Assembly (NCBI GenBank): GCA_003117195.1
Contig: BDSI01000063.1
Span: forward strand, 651,350-715,349
Length of the DNA stretch: 64,000 bases
Origin: Eudorina sp. 2006-703-Eu-15
Lineage: Eukaryota > Chlorophyta > Chlorophyceae > Chlamydomonadales > Volvocaceae
Direction of reading: 5' to 3'
This document shows positions 62,989 through 64,000 of the stretch, piece by piece; position 1 is the first letter of the stretch, and each line of letters begins with the position of its first letter. The notes beneath the pieces are model-generated. The model worked only from the letters and a program-made list of their open reading frames with translations, did not search any database and was not told where the DNA came from. The position numbers and the translations under genes are program-made.

Positions 62989-63204
62989 TTGCCGCGCAGC
63001 TTGCTCGTCTGTCCACACCGGTTGTCAGGCCTTCAGGCCAGGACCATCATCGGTTAGCGTTGTTGGTTTTGGTTGGTTGACGTTAATACATCACACAAAC
63101 AATTGTTAGAAACGAGCGATTCTGGTTTTTACTAGAATCCGAAACGCTTTCACCTAGCGCGTATCTATACCGCGTGTAAGACGTCTGTGAGCCAGGGTGC
63201 GACG
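62989..63204. promoter_or_regulatory. Putative bidirectional promoter
   Basis: Short AT-richer interval between the proposed ATG of the unknown minus-strand gene and the ATG of the aminotransferase-like exon. Its reality depends on both start choices. Confidence 0.3.
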
Positions 63205-63325
63205 ATGGCGCCGGACGCCGAGTCTAGCCAGAACGGGGCTGCTGTTGGTGCCAAAGGCAGCAAGCCGCTAAACGACTTATTTTGTTCTCTTCCAACCACC
63301 ATCTTTGAGGTCATGAGCAAGCTTG
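63205..63325 (+). CDS. First exon of a probable class I/II aminotransferase (continues past the window)
   Basis: The ATG at 63205 opens a 40-codon exon ending at a GTGGGT donor (phase 1). The peptide ends LPTTIFEVMSKLG. TTIFEVMS(K/R)L just after a short N-terminus is the typical beginning of kynurenine/glutamine transaminase K-like PLP aminotransferases, where it is followed by an AxNLGQGFPD segment. That next segment is not found before 64000, so exon 2 must lie beyond the window or behind a long intron. Identification rests on about 13 residues and is provisional. The CTC-rich tract at 63940-64000 would be inside intron 1. Confidence 0.45.
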
Positions 63326-63939
63326 GTGGGTATGCCATCTCCCAACGGCCGCCACGCCCATGGGCCTTGAGCCACCCATCATTCGTAAAATTAGCTGCCT
63401 TGGAATCTCTTAAACGCGCCCATGTTATGTTTGATCTGACTTGTGCTGCGACCCAAATGCACGGGTCACGTCACAACCCACGTATACCCACGTGCGCTGT
63501 GAGTCTCTTGTAACCCACAACGACTTCTATCCCCACCCTTGCCAAAGGGTTGATTAGAGTTGCAGTGCATCGCTGCAGTGCTCGGACCGCGCATTGCGCG
63601 CCCGTTCATCACCAACTCGGCGCACATACTGCTATGTGTGAGCACTTGCTTGCCCCAGTCCTCCAGCGCCCTCTCCCGCCCATTCTCGTTGTGCACTGGT
63701 GACGTCGTATCCACAAGCGCGTCCCGGCATCACGCAAGGCTTTTCGGCGATGGGATGGCGCAATCGCCCGCACAGCAACGCTGTCCTCGTACGACGTTTC
63801 GGATGGATCTGCTTGGATGGCCCTAGTGCCCACGGAGCACCTCTGCCTTCGTCTTCTCACACTTTCACGCAGTACTCCCCCGTATCCACCTGGCGTGGAT
63901 ACTGCGCACATATGCCTTCTTCGGCGTCCTCTCCTCCTC

Positions 63940-64000
63940 CTCATGCTCCCTCCTCCTCCTCCTCCGCTCCTCCTCCTGCCTCCTCCTCCTCCTCCTCCTC
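63940..64000. repeat. (CTC)n-rich tract at the window edge
   Basis: Imperfect CTC/CCT trinucleotide repeats running off the end of the window. Confidence 0.85.

Overview
The window looks like nuclear DNA of a GC-rich, intron-dense green alga of the volvocine/Chlamydomonas group. The signs are GC-rich genes with many introns that mostly start GTGxG and end in C/T-rich tracts plus CAG, several TGTAA polyadenylation motifs, long alanine/glutamine/glycine/serine runs inside proteins, and very abundant microsatellites. I saw no bacterial operon structure, tRNA, rRNA or CRISPR. Gene models were built by hand: frame and phase were followed across every splice junction and the conserved protein motifs were used as a check.

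Layout from left to right. 1) About 1091-6113 (+): 3' part of a coiled-coil protein whose C-terminus resembles the EF-hand PP2A B'' regulatory subunit. 2) 9948-16354 (+): mitochondrial proline dehydrogenase with an EF-hand insertion (9 exons). 3) 18275-19177 (+): intronless DHHC palmitoyltransferase. 4) 19737-23409 (-): CCDC112-like coiled-coil protein (8 exons). 5) 25331-37182 (-): class III phosphatidylinositol 3-kinase VPS34 (18 exons, 1128 residues). 6) 37663-39798 (+): Bax-inhibitor-1/Lifeguard membrane protein, divergent from VPS34. 7) 44101-49705 (-): mitochondrial enoyl-[ACP/CoA] reductase MECR (9 exons). 8) 57050-60429 (-): RING E3 ligase with a very large alanine-rich last exon. 9) 62052-62988 (-): a small unrecognised gene. 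10) 63205 to beyond the window (+): first exon of a probable class I/II aminotransferase.

The genes are independent eukaryotic housekeeping genes, not a pathway cluster: mitochondrial metabolism (PRODH, MECR), endomembrane and autophagy lipid signalling (VPS34, DHHC enzyme, Lifeguard protein), centriole/cilium-type coiled coils (CCDC112, the B''-like protein) and ubiquitination. Two head-to-head pairs probably share promoters (37183-37662 and about 62989-63204).

The most unusual content is in the non-coding DNA. Three short dispersed repeat families recur in introns of unrelated genes; one of them sits close to splice sites with its conserved end facing the intron end, as expected of introner-like elements. 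A 12-bp palindrome GACCC(R)(Y)GGGTC occurs 12 times. There are also long G-rich tracts, notably about 425 bp of CCCCCT repeats inside a MECR intron. The stretches 6.1-9.9, 39.8-44.1 and 49.7-57.0 kb hold no gene I could recognise.
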